In this document: positions 56,996 through 64,000 of the stretch, piece by piece
Position numbering within the stretch: the first letter of the stretch is position 1
How the letters are laid out: each line of letters opens with the position of its first letter
Source: Herbaspirillum sp. Sphag64
GTDB lineage: Bacteria; Pseudomonadota; Gammaproteobacteria; Burkholderiales; Burkholderiaceae_D
Direction of reading: 5' to 3'
Assembly (NCBI RefSeq): GCF_014192645.1
Contig: NZ_JACHYE010000015.1
Coordinates: 1-64,000 of the forward strand
DNA: 64,000 nt
Notes under the pieces: generated by a model
Seen by the model: only the letters and a program-made list of their open reading frames with translations
Told to the model about the DNA's origin: nothing
Database searches by the model: none
Position numbers and translations under genes: made by a program

Positions 56996-58195
56996 TTACC
57001 GTCCGTCACGCCGTTCTGGCGGTGCCAGCTCATGCACCACAACACCCTCGTCGGATGCCGCGAACTGACAGGTATGAGCGAGCGCAATCCCGCGCAAGGT
57101 ATCTTGATAGCCTTGTTCCCAACGCCACCTGATCGATCCTTGTGAAAAGTTGACATCTTTTGATGCCATGTTCCAGTCGCGACCGGCATAGGCCAGTCGC
57201 ACGACGTGAATGGTCGCATCGCTGCCAAGCTCGGCAATTTGCTGCCGGTCAGCTGCACTGAGTTGGGACGCGGGCAGGCGGGCGTAGGCATCGCGTGCAA
57301 TTTTACGCAGCTGATGTTGCTTGATATAAGCATCAATATGGCGCTGTGAGCGCGAGGCAAAAGTGACATCCTTCTGCCGTGTCTGCACCGCTTCCAGTGT
57401 TCTCGGCTCGGGCCCATCGGCATGCCACAGGTCAACCATCATGCACAGGGTGTTCTGACGCGGCTCGTCATTGAGCACCACCTCCAGCGGCGTGTTGGAA
57501 TACAGACCGCCGTCCCAGTATAGGTCGCCGTCAATTCTTACTGCGGCAAAGCCCGGTGGCAGCGCACCGCTGGCCATGACATGCTCGGCATTGATCGCCA
57601 GTTTCGTTGAGTCAAAGCGGATCAGCGTGCCACAGGTGACCTTGACCGCATTGACAGTCAGACGCATGCCGTCGCCACGGTTGAGATAATCAAAATCGAC
57701 GTGGGCATTGAGCGTCTCGCGCAAGGCTTCCGTGCTGTAGAAACTGGCCTCTTCGGCCGGGACCGGCAAACCGGCCGCGAAGGGATTAAACGGACGTGGC
57801 GTAAAAAACCCTTCTACGCCACGGCTGAAGGTATCCAGGGTAGACAACCAGGTTGCTAGTTGACGTGTGGCGTCCGGTACCTGACGCAGGTCGACCGGAT
57901 CCGGATGGGAAACGCTTTCCCAGAACTGTCGAAGTCGTTCGATCCGGTGCTCATGCGGATTGCCCGCAATGATGGCCGCATTAATGGCACCGATGGAAGT
58001 ACCGACGACCCAGTCTGGGCAGAGGTCATGCTCATGCAAGGCGTGATAGACGCCGGCTTGATACGCACCAAGCGCACCGCCACCCTGCAGAACCAGAGCA
58101 ATCCGGGGCCGAGCAGCTGAAGGTGATTTCCTGGTACGGGAAGACGTCGCTGGTGCGGTGTCGGCAGAGGCAGTGCTGGCAGATCGGCGTGGCAT
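56996..58195 (-). CDS. Patatin-like phospholipase with DUF3734-type C-terminus
   Basis: A 399-residue predicted lipid acyl hydrolase. After a Ser/Thr/Arg-rich tail (1-29) the patatin domain begins: oxyanion loop QGGGALGAYQAG, nucleophile S67 in GTSIG and the catalytic aspartate in YWDGGLYSNTPL, so both dyad residues are present. The C-terminal third, with WRWEQGYQDTLRGI, matches DUF3734. The start is the ATG at 58195 with AAGGA six bases upstream; a longer frame begins at 58243. Genes of this type often lie by PHA genes, and the phasin here fits that. The substrate is not shown. Confidence 0.9.
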   Translation of the reverse strand: MPRRSASTASADTAPATSSRTRKSPSAARPRIALVLQGGGALGAYQAGVYHALHEHDLCPDWVVGTSIGAINAAIIAGNPHEHRIERLRQFWESVSHPDPVDLRQVPDATRQLATWLSTLDTFSRGVEGFFTPRPFNPFAAGLPVPAEEASFYSTEALRETLNAHVDFDYLNRGDGMRLTVNAVKVTCGTLIRFDSTKLAINAEHVMASGALPPGFAAVRIDGDLYWDGGLYSNTPLEVVLNDEPRQNTLCMMVDLWHADGPEPRTLEAVQTRQKDVTFASRSQRHIDAYIKQHQLRKIARDAYARLPASQLSAADRQQIAELGSDATIHVVRLAYAGRDWNMASKDVNFSQGSIRWRWEQGYQDTLRGIALAHTCQFAASDEGVVVHELAPPERRDGR

Positions 58196-58267
58196 CGTGG
58201 TCCTTGCAGTGTGAATACTGGAGATTGCAGTGCAGCGCAGCAATTGTAGCGCGACCGGGGCAGGACT

Positions 58268-58516
58268 TCAGCGCTGGTCGACAGCTACGGAGTCGGCTCG
58301 ACTGGCTCGCCAAGCATGCAATAACTGCAATGCTTCCTTGCTGATGGCGGTGGTTGTGATTTCATGCAGATGTTCGATGATCATCACCGCATACACATTG
58401 GCCAGCGTGTTGACTTCCGGTGACAGCGCACATTCTTCGCCGGTGGCAGGCCGTTGCAGGCGCCAGTAGTTAATAGCCGCTTCGAGATCGGTCAATAAGA
58501 TGATGGTTTCGCTCAT
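58268..58516 (-). CDS. DUF3717 family protein
   Basis: An 82-residue protein matching DUF3717, a small Burkholderiales-type family: DLEAAINYWRLQRPATGEEC, then LSPEVNTLANVYAVMIIEH. It appears helical and cytoplasmic, without membrane segments. Function is unknown. It is preceded by weak ribosome-site bases only, but the match to the family and its conserved Cys, Trp and Gly positions support translation from the ATG at 58516. It lies 72 bases before the patatin start on the same strand. Confidence 0.8.
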   Translation of the reverse strand: MSETIILLTDLEAAINYWRLQRPATGEECALSPEVNTLANVYAVMIIEHLHEITTTAISKEALQLLHAWRASRADSVAVDQR

Positions 58517-58669
58517 GCCGGTATTGTACGCCCGCCGCTGACTACGGCTGTGTCGGCGGCACGACATGCGTTTTCCATGCTTGCAAATTTGAAATTCTTC
58601 GTTGGGTGACAATCCGGTTTTTGCTCTAATGGCCCTCCGTCGCCTGTGCCCGCTACTGAAAGCTCTGTC

Positions 58670-59926
58670 ATGTCTCAATCGCCTTCTCTCGCGGCATCTT
58701 CGGATGCCGCATCTGCCGTTGTTCATCCCCAACTTCCGCGTACTGGCGTAACCCGTATCCGTGATGATGCCCACGCCCTTGAAGCTGCGCGTGTACTCGC
58801 GACAGATCTGGCGCAAGAAGCGTCGGCGCGCGATCGTGAGCGTCGCTTGCCGTGGCCCGAACTGGAGCGCTATGTCCGCTCGGGTTTATGGGGGATTTCG
58901 GTACCGAGAGAATACGGCGGTGCAGGGGTGTCCAAAGTCACGCTGGCGGAGGTAACGGCGATCATTTCGGCGGCGGATGGCTCGATTGGTCAGATTCCAC
59001 AAAACCACTTTTATGCCGTTGAGTTGATTCGCGTCAATGGCAGCGAAGCGCAAAAACGCTTCTATTTTGAGCGGGTGTTGCAGGGCGATCGTCTGGGCAA
59101 TGCACTCGCTGAAATCGGCACCAAGAATTCCGCTGAACGCAAGACCCGTCTGAGTGCTGATGCCGAGGGTGGTTTCCGAATTAATGGCCGCAAGTTTTAC
59201 GCGACCGGCGCGCTGTATGCCGATTGGGTACCGACCTCTGCCATTGATGATGGCGGTGTGCAGCAACTGGCACTGGTACCGCGCAACGCCGTTGGCCTGA
59301 CCATCATTGACGACTGGTCCGGGTTTGGTCAGCGTACTACGGGCAGTGGTTCAGCCATCTTTGACAATGTGCCTGTCCCGGCCGATGCCGTGCTCGGCTT
59401 TCAGGCTGCATTTGACCGGCCGACTCAGGTTGGTCCGCTGGCGCAGCTGTTGCATGCCGCCATTGATCTGGGGTTGGCGCGTGCGGCCTATGAGGATCTG
59501 ATTCGCTTTGTGAAGACACGCTCGCGCCCCTGGTTTGACAGCGGTGTCGAGCGGGCGTCAGACGATCCGCTGACATTGCGCGAAGTCGGTGATCTGACGA
59601 TCCAGTTACATGCGGCGGAGGCATTGCTGGAGCGTGCCGGACGCAAGGTCGATACCGCGACGCGTGAACAATCTGCAGAGAACGTTGCTGCGGCCTCGGT
59701 TGCAGTGGCTGAAGCGCGGGTACTGACCACGGACGTCGCATTGGCAGCCAGCACCAAACTGTTTGAGTTAGCCGGTACCCAGTCCACCCTGGCCGAGGGC
59801 AATCTTGACCGTCATTGGCGCAATGCCCGTACGCATACCCTGCATGATCCGGTGCGCTGGAAATATCACGTCATCGGCAACTACTATTTGAATGACAAGA
59901 ACCCGCCACGTCACGGCGCGATCTGA
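58670..59926 (+). CDS. sfnB: SfnB/DszC-like acyl-CoA dehydrogenase-fold monooxygenase
   Basis: A 418-residue flavoenzyme of the acyl-CoA dehydrogenase fold, in the SfnB group linked to sulfur starvation. Blocks are VPREYGGAGVSKVTLAEVTA, GQIPQNHFYAVELIRVNGSE, ALAEIGTKNSAERKTRL, and the flavin/substrate segment DWSGFGQRTTGSGSAIFDNV. The C-terminus ends HVIGNYYLNDKNPPRHG. Such enzymes attack C-S bonds of sulfones or sulfonates with reduced flavin. A flavin monooxygenase and a MetQ-like binding protein follow. The ATG at 58670 is preferred to a GTG at 58646. Confidence 0.88.
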   Translation: MSQSPSLAASSDAASAVVHPQLPRTGVTRIRDDAHALEAARVLATDLAQEASARDRERRLPWPELERYVRSGLWGISVPREYGGAGVSKVTLAEVTAIISAADGSIGQIPQNHFYAVELIRVNGSEAQKRFYFERVLQGDRLGNALAEIGTKNSAERKTRLSADAEGGFRINGRKFYATGALYADWVPTSAIDDGGVQQLALVPRNAVGLTIIDDWSGFGQRTTGSGSAIFDNVPVPADAVLGFQAAFDRPTQVGPLAQLLHAAIDLGLARAAYEDLIRFVKTRSRPWFDSGVERASDDPLTLREVGDLTIQLHAAEALLERAGRKVDTATREQSAENVAAASVAVAEARVLTTDVALAASTKLFELAGTQSTLAEGNLDRHWRNARTHTLHDPVRWKYHVIGNYYLNDKNPPRHGAI

Positions 59927-59956
59927 TTCCGACCAACCGATCATGGATGTCGCAGC

Positions 59957-61357
59957 ATGAGTCAATCCGGCAAAAAAGAAATTCGTCTCAACGCCTTCAA
60001 TATGAATTGCGTGAGCCACATCAATCACGGTTTGTGGACGCATCCTCGTGATCGTTCGCAAGACTATACCGATGTCAATTACTGGACCGATCTTGCCAAG
60101 CTGCTTGAGCGTGGCAAATTCGACGGACTGTTTCTGGCGGATATCGTCGGTGTCTATGATGTCTATCAGAACGCGGTCGACCTGACCTTGCGCGAGACCA
60201 TACAGCTGCCGGTCAATGATCCGCTGCTGCTGGTCTCGGCGATGGGACATGTGACGGAACATCTGGGCTTCGGCGTCACGGTCAACCTTACCTACGAGGC
60301 CCCGTTCCTGTTTGCACGCCGTATGTCCACCCTTGATCACCTGACCAAGGGTCGCATTGGCTGGAATATCGTTACCGGTTACCTCGACAGTGCTGCCCGT
60401 GCCATGGGTTTGTCCGAGCAGATCGCGCACGATGAGCGTTATGATCGCGCCGATGAGTTCCTGGAAGTGGTCTATAAACTCTGGGAAGGCAGTTGGGAAG
60501 AGCAGGCTGTACTACGTGACCGCGCACGTCGCATTTATGCGCAGCCGGACAAGGTGCATACCATTTCCCATCACGGGAAGTATTACGACGTCGACGGAAT
60601 TCACCTGAGCGAGCCGTCCCGTCAGCGCACGCCGGTCTTGTATCAGGCCGGTTCGTCCGGCCGCGGTCAGCAGTTCGCCGCCCGTCATGCCGAGTGCATC
60701 TTCATTTCCGGACAAACCCGTGAGGCGGTGCGCAAGCTGGTGATCGGTGTGCGTGAAGGTGTGGTGCGTGAAGGCCGTCATCCTGACGATATCAAGGTCT
60801 TCATGGGCATCACCGTGATTGTGGCGCCCACCACCAAAGAGGCGCAGGAAAAGTATCAGGAGTACAAACGCTACGCCAGCCCTGAAGCCGGCCTGGCGCA
60901 TTTCTCCAGTGGTACCGGGATCGATTTTTCCAAGTACGAACTCGATGAGCCGATCCGCCAGGTGAAGACCAACTCGATTGAGTCGCTGGTCAAGACTGTT
61001 ACCAATCCCGAACTGAACTGGACCAAGCGCAAGTTGCTGCGGCAGCTGGAGCTGGGTGGACGTTACCTCACCATCGTCGGCTCGCCTCAGGAAGTTGCCG
61101 ACGAACTCGAGGGATGGATCCGCGAGACCGATATTGATGGCTTCAATCTGACCCGCACGGTCACACCGGAAAGTTATGAGGATTTCATCGATCTGGTGAT
61201 CCCAGAGCTGCAAACCCGTGGCTCCTACAAGCACGACTATGCACCGGGCTCGCTACGTGAAAAGCTGTTTCATGGTGATGCCTACCTGCCATCCCGGCAT
61301 ATCGGCGCCACGTATCGCACAGTCAGCTCAGTCGACCAAAATCGACGCCATGCCTGA
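59957..61357 (+). CDS. FMN-dependent monooxygenase, NtaA/SnaA/DmoA family
   Basis: A 466-residue luciferase-like monooxygenase that uses FMNH2 from a partner reductase. Family marks are NAFNMNCVSHINHGLWTHP, VYDVYQ, ARRMSTLDHLTKGRIGWNIV, ERYDRADEFLEVVYKLWEGS, and VLYQAGSSGRGQQFAARHAE. DmoA, NtaA and DszA members cleave dimethyl sulfide, nitrilotriacetate or sulfones. With sfnB upstream (30-base gap) and an SBP downstream, sulfur scavenging is most likely. No flavin reductase lies alongside, so reduced FMN must come from elsewhere. Confidence 0.9.
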   Translation: MSQSGKKEIRLNAFNMNCVSHINHGLWTHPRDRSQDYTDVNYWTDLAKLLERGKFDGLFLADIVGVYDVYQNAVDLTLRETIQLPVNDPLLLVSAMGHVTEHLGFGVTVNLTYEAPFLFARRMSTLDHLTKGRIGWNIVTGYLDSAARAMGLSEQIAHDERYDRADEFLEVVYKLWEGSWEEQAVLRDRARRIYAQPDKVHTISHHGKYYDVDGIHLSEPSRQRTPVLYQAGSSGRGQQFAARHAECIFISGQTREAVRKLVIGVREGVVREGRHPDDIKVFMGITVIVAPTTKEAQEKYQEYKRYASPEAGLAHFSSGTGIDFSKYELDEPIRQVKTNSIESLVKTVTNPELNWTKRKLLRQLELGGRYLTIVGSPQEVADELEGWIRETDIDGFNLTRTVTPESYEDFIDLVIPELQTRGSYKHDYAPGSLREKLFHGDAYLPSRHIGATYRTVSSVDQNRRHA

Positions 61358-61423
61358 TTCCGGGGCTGGATGTGAACCCAGCCGCAGGTGTCCAAACGAT
61401 TATTTGAGGTATCAAGTCAAGCT

Positions 61424-62257
61424 ATGAAATCAATTCTCCATCGTATGTTGCACAGAGTTGCCATGAGCTTGCTGCTCACTAGCCTGCTGAGCAGCGTGAC
61501 ATTGACTGCGACAGCGGCGGATAAAGTACTTAAGGTCGGTGTGACCAGTGGCCCGCATGCCGAGGTGTTTGAAGTAGTGAAAACGATCTTCGAGCGCAAC
61601 AACCCTGGCTACAAAATCAAGATCATCGAGTTTAACGACTATATTCAACCGGATGCTGCACTCGATGCTGGTGAGCTTGACGCCAACAGCTATCAACATC
61701 GCCCGTTCCTGAATGCGCAGATCAAGGCGCGCGGCTATAAGCTGTTCGGCACCGGCAAGACGTTCATTGGGCCTATTGCCATCTATTCAAAGAAATTTCA
61801 CCAGCTGGCAGACCTGCCCATCGCTGCCAAGATCGGGATCCCCAACGATCCTGCCAATGAAAGTCGGGTTCTGCTGTTGTTGCAAAAACATGGCGTTATT
61901 AAGTTGCGTGCCGGTATTGACCCGCTCACTGGCGTCAATGCAACGCCGATCGACATCGTCGAGAATCCCCGCAAGCTCAGATTGATCGAAATTGATGCTG
62001 CTCAACTACCGCGCACGCTCGATGATCTGGATGCGTCTGCCGTGAATGCTGACTATGCGGTCAAGGCTGGACTCAACCCACAACGCGATAGCTTGGTGGT
62101 CGAAGACGGTGCCAGCCCTTATGCCTGCCTGATTGCGGTACGTGAGAAAGACAAGGACCAGGTCTGGCTGCCACGATTAGTACAAGCCTATCAGTCAGAC
62201 GAAGTGCGCAAATATATTCAGAGCACCTTCAATGGGGCCGTTCTTGCCGGTTGGTAA
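61424..62257 (+). CDS. MetQ/NlpA-family periplasmic substrate-binding protein
   Basis: A 277-residue protein with a Sec signal peptide (about 1-28, ending near TATAA/D) and no lipobox cysteine, followed by the MetQ fold: KVGVTSGPHAEVFEVVKTIF, ELDANSYQHRPFLNAQIKA and AKIGIPNDPANESRVLLLLQ. MetQ binds methionine for the MetNI transporter; this copy, in a sulfur-scavenging cluster, may bind another sulfur amino acid. No MetN or MetI gene lies in the window. I use the ATG at 61424; a GTG at 61388 would add 12 residues and precedes the signal peptide. Confidence 0.88.
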   Translation: MKSILHRMLHRVAMSLLLTSLLSSVTLTATAADKVLKVGVTSGPHAEVFEVVKTIFERNNPGYKIKIIEFNDYIQPDAALDAGELDANSYQHRPFLNAQIKARGYKLFGTGKTFIGPIAIYSKKFHQLADLPIAAKIGIPNDPANESRVLLLLQKHGVIKLRAGIDPLTGVNATPIDIVENPRKLRLIEIDAAQLPRTLDDLDASAVNADYAVKAGLNPQRDSLVVEDGASPYACLIAVREKDKDQVWLPRLVQAYQSDEVRKYIQSTFNGAVLAGW

Positions 62258-62349
62258 GCCATGCATGCTGCTTTGATGGTTTGATCCCGTCATTGTCAGT
62301 TATTTGATGCAGATGCCTGCTGATACTTGATGTTGTCCTTTTTTGGCAG

Positions 62350-62387
62350 CAGCTATCCCTGATCTACGATCGCGGATAGCTGTTTTT
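62350..62387 (+). terminator. Intrinsic terminator after the MetQ-like gene
   Basis: A perfect 9-bp stem (CAGCTATCC with GGATAGCTG, 15-base loop) followed at once by five T. It ends the sulfur cluster transcript 93 bases past its stop codon. Confidence 0.85.
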
Positions 62388-62421
62388 CCATTGTCAAGTG
62401 TCGTGCATTGGACAGATGCCT

Positions 62422-62618
62422 TTGCACAACGTCTTCTCCCCGCATAAAATTTTTACGATACAGTACGCGCTCAGAAATAAAAACAAACTAGCTTTTCAGC
62501 TATATGTTTCCTGACAATTCCTGAGAAGCAGGATGAAAGCCACCAGTTTTGTGGGGGTGGTAGACGTAAAAAAAGTCTCGTTTTTCGTAAATGAGACATA
62601 AATTGAAGCGGGAAAACA
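62422..62618 (+). promoter_or_regulatory. Promoter and structured leader of kup
   Basis: TTGCAC (62422-62427) and TAAAAT (62445-62450) are 17 bases apart, a fair sigma-70 promoter. The leader of about 160 bases then has two hairpins: CCACC/GGTGG (62540-62560) and a 9-bp stem with a G-U pair (62575-62583 with 62589-62597) that ends about 10 bases before the ribosome site. This may affect kup translation. It does not look like a known cyclic-di-AMP or K+ riboswitch. Confidence 0.5.
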
Positions 62619-64000
62619 ATGAGTTCAACAGTGGTCAGACCAAGCGATTCCTTCCGGTCGAAGAAATTTCACATCATCACGCTCGCAGCACTCGGTATCG
62701 TTTTTGGCGATATTGGCACCAGTCCCTTGTATGCGCTGAAGGAGTGTTTCAGTAACGACCACGGCGTGCCATATTCTCCAGAGTCGGTACTGGGCATTAT
62801 TTCCATGCTGTTCTGGGCGATCACGATTGTGGTGTCGTTGAAGTACGTGTTGTTCGTCATGCGTGCCGACAATAATGGTGAGGGTGGTGTGCTGGCATTG
62901 ATGGCGCTGACCTTGCGCACGGCAGTAGCCGGTTCGCGGCGGGCCAAATGGCTGATGATGCTGGGCGTTTTTGGCGCCTGCATGTTCTATGGCGACGTGG
63001 TGATTACGCCTGCCATTTCGGTGTTGTCGGCGGTTGAGGGGCTCGATATCGCTATCCCTGGCACCTCGCATTACGTGATTCCGCTGACACTGGTGATCTT
63101 GATCGGCCTGTTCCTGATCCAGCGCCACGGTACTAATCTGGTCGGCAAGCTGTTTGGACCAGTGATGTTCATCTGGTTCATTTCACTGGCATTGCTTGGC
63201 CTGTTCAACATCGTCAAGGCACCCGGCGTGCTGGTGGCGATCAATCCCATGTATGCGGTGCAATTCATGGTGCACCATGAAATACAGGCGTTTATCGTGC
63301 TGGGTTCGGTTGTGCTGGTTTTGACCGGAGCTGAAGCCCTCTATGCTGACATGGGACACTTTGGCATTCGTCCAATCCGGTATGCGTGGCTCTATACGGT
63401 CATGCCCAGCCTGATGATCAATTACTTCGGTCAGGGTGCCAACCTGCTGGCCCACCCCAGCGCGGTCAGCAATCCGTTTTACCTGATGGTGCCGCAACCG
63501 CTGATGGTACCGATGGTGGTATTGGCGACCATGGCCACCGTGATTGCCTCGCAGGCGGTGATTTCTGGCGCGTTCTCGCTGACCAGTCAGGCCATCTTGC
63601 TGGGGTTCGTTCCACGTATGCGCATTTTGCATACCTCAGCCGATGAGCGTGGTCAGATTTATATTCCACTGATCAACTGGATGTTATTGGTGCTGGTGGT
63701 CGCGGTGGTGTTGAAATTCAAGAAGTCGGATGATCTGGCCGCTGCCTATGGCGTGGCGGTGACGACCACCATGCTGATCACCACGGTGCTGGCGGCAGTC
63801 GTCATGCGCATCGAGTGGCGCTGGCATCCGGCCTTGGTGACCTTGTTGATCAGTGCCTTGTTTGTGGTCGATTTTGCATTTTTCTCGGCGAACCTGCTCA
63901 AGATCGCCGATGGTGGATGGTTCCCGTTACTGCTCGGCGGCATTGCCTTCTTTGTCCTGATGACCTGGTATTCGGGACGCATGGCGTTGCGCTCACGGGT
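62619..64000 (+). CDS. kup: Low-affinity potassium transporter Kup, cut by the window end
   Basis: The first 460 codons of a Kup/HAK/KUP K+-proton symporter. It opens with the family hallmark [19 protein letters not shown], then [40 protein letters not shown] and [17 protein letters not shown], in a run of membrane helices. Full-length Kup is about 620-630 residues, so the last quarter, including the cytosolic tail, is missing only because of the window. A GAAGCGGGA ribosome site precedes the ATG. Confidence 0.95.
   Translation, partial: MSSTVVRPSDSFRSKKFHIITLAALGIVFGDIGTSPLYALKECFSNDHGVPYSPESVLGIISMLFWAITIVVSLKYVLFVMRADNNGEGGVLALMALTLRTAVAGSRRAKWLMMLGVFGACMFYGDVVITPAISVLSAVEGLDIAIPGTSHYVIPLTLVILIGLFLIQRHGTNLVGKLFGPVMFIWFISLALLGLFNIVKAPGVLVAINPMYAVQFMVHHEIQAFIVLGSVVLVLTGAEALYADMGHFGIRPIRYAWLYTVMPSLMINYFGQGANLLAHPSAVSNPFYLMVPQPLMVPMVVLATMATVIASQAVISGAFSLTSQAILLGFVPRMRILHTSADERGQIYIPLINWMLLVLVVAVVLKFKKSDDLAAAYGVAVTTTMLITTVLAAVVMRIEWRWHPALVTLLISALFVVDFAFFSANLLKIADGGWFPLLLGGIAFFVLMTWYSGRMALRSR

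Overview
The window reads as chromosomal DNA of a betaproteobacterium in the Burkholderiales, most like the Oxalobacteraceae. The grounds are family-level: the dat / DUF493 / lipB / lipA block, a DUF2917 gene, DUF3717, a DUF3734-type patatin, a phasin, ESPR-type two-partner secretion, and many chemotaxis and cyclic-di-GMP genes. By eye the DNA is moderately G+C-rich and gene-dense. I found no rRNA, tRNA, CRISPR array, insertion sequence or phage gene. Genes at both edges are cut by the window: a TpsA exoprotein at the left, Kup at the right.

Layout. 1-2145: a two-partner secretion pair on the minus strand. 2390-6311: two divergent ABC exporters. 6462-10976: D-amino-acid aminotransferase, DUF493, a GcvA-type regulator, DUF2917, then lipB-lipA for lipoate. 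11056-14040: a chemoreceptor, and an FMN reductase divergent from a MarR regulator with a near-perfect palindrome at its start codon. 14070-17120: a minus-strand set of RimK-like ATP-grasp ligase, GNAT/C39-peptidase fusion and a 69-residue ORF, the best candidate for a little-described peptide-making or peptide-processing system. 17436-20789: an EIIA-Ntr protein with an MgtA-type Mg2+ ATPase. 20985-26919: a sugar-binding lipoprotein, a PAS histidine kinase and an HD-GYP response regulator, which look like one signalling chain, then a phosphoesterase.

27002-30538: a DUF1275 membrane protein, an OsmC protein, a 52-residue secreted peptide and a second chemoreceptor. 30546-38842: BaeR/BaeS-like regulators divergent from a complete RND efflux system (adaptor, pump, outer-membrane channel), with a BaeR-box-like site between them. 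38920-45634: YceI, a large hybrid kinase, proline iminopeptidase and a LysR regulator. 45755-53844: an MFS transporter, ribA with a COG0523 metal-chaperone GTPase, a PAS-GGDEF-EAL protein, and an MnmC whose methyltransferase half looks worn out. 53878-58516: a YXWGXW-type protein, a FAD dehydrogenase, a phasin, a patatin and a DUF3717 protein. 58670-62257: a sulfur-scavenging set (SfnB-like, NtaA/DmoA-like flavin monooxygenase, MetQ-like binding protein). 62619-64000: the start of kup.

Themes that join the regions are sensing and signalling (two chemoreceptors, three histidine kinases, two cyclic-di-GMP proteins), export across the envelope (TpsB, two ABC exporters, RND pump), cation supply (MgtA, Kup, COG0523) and sulfur/lipoate metabolism. 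Where the longest open frame began at a TTG, GTG or poorly placed codon I moved the start to an internal ATG if spacing to a Shine-Dalgarno sequence or family length favoured it; each such choice is stated. Functions are family assignments read from motifs, not from database searches.
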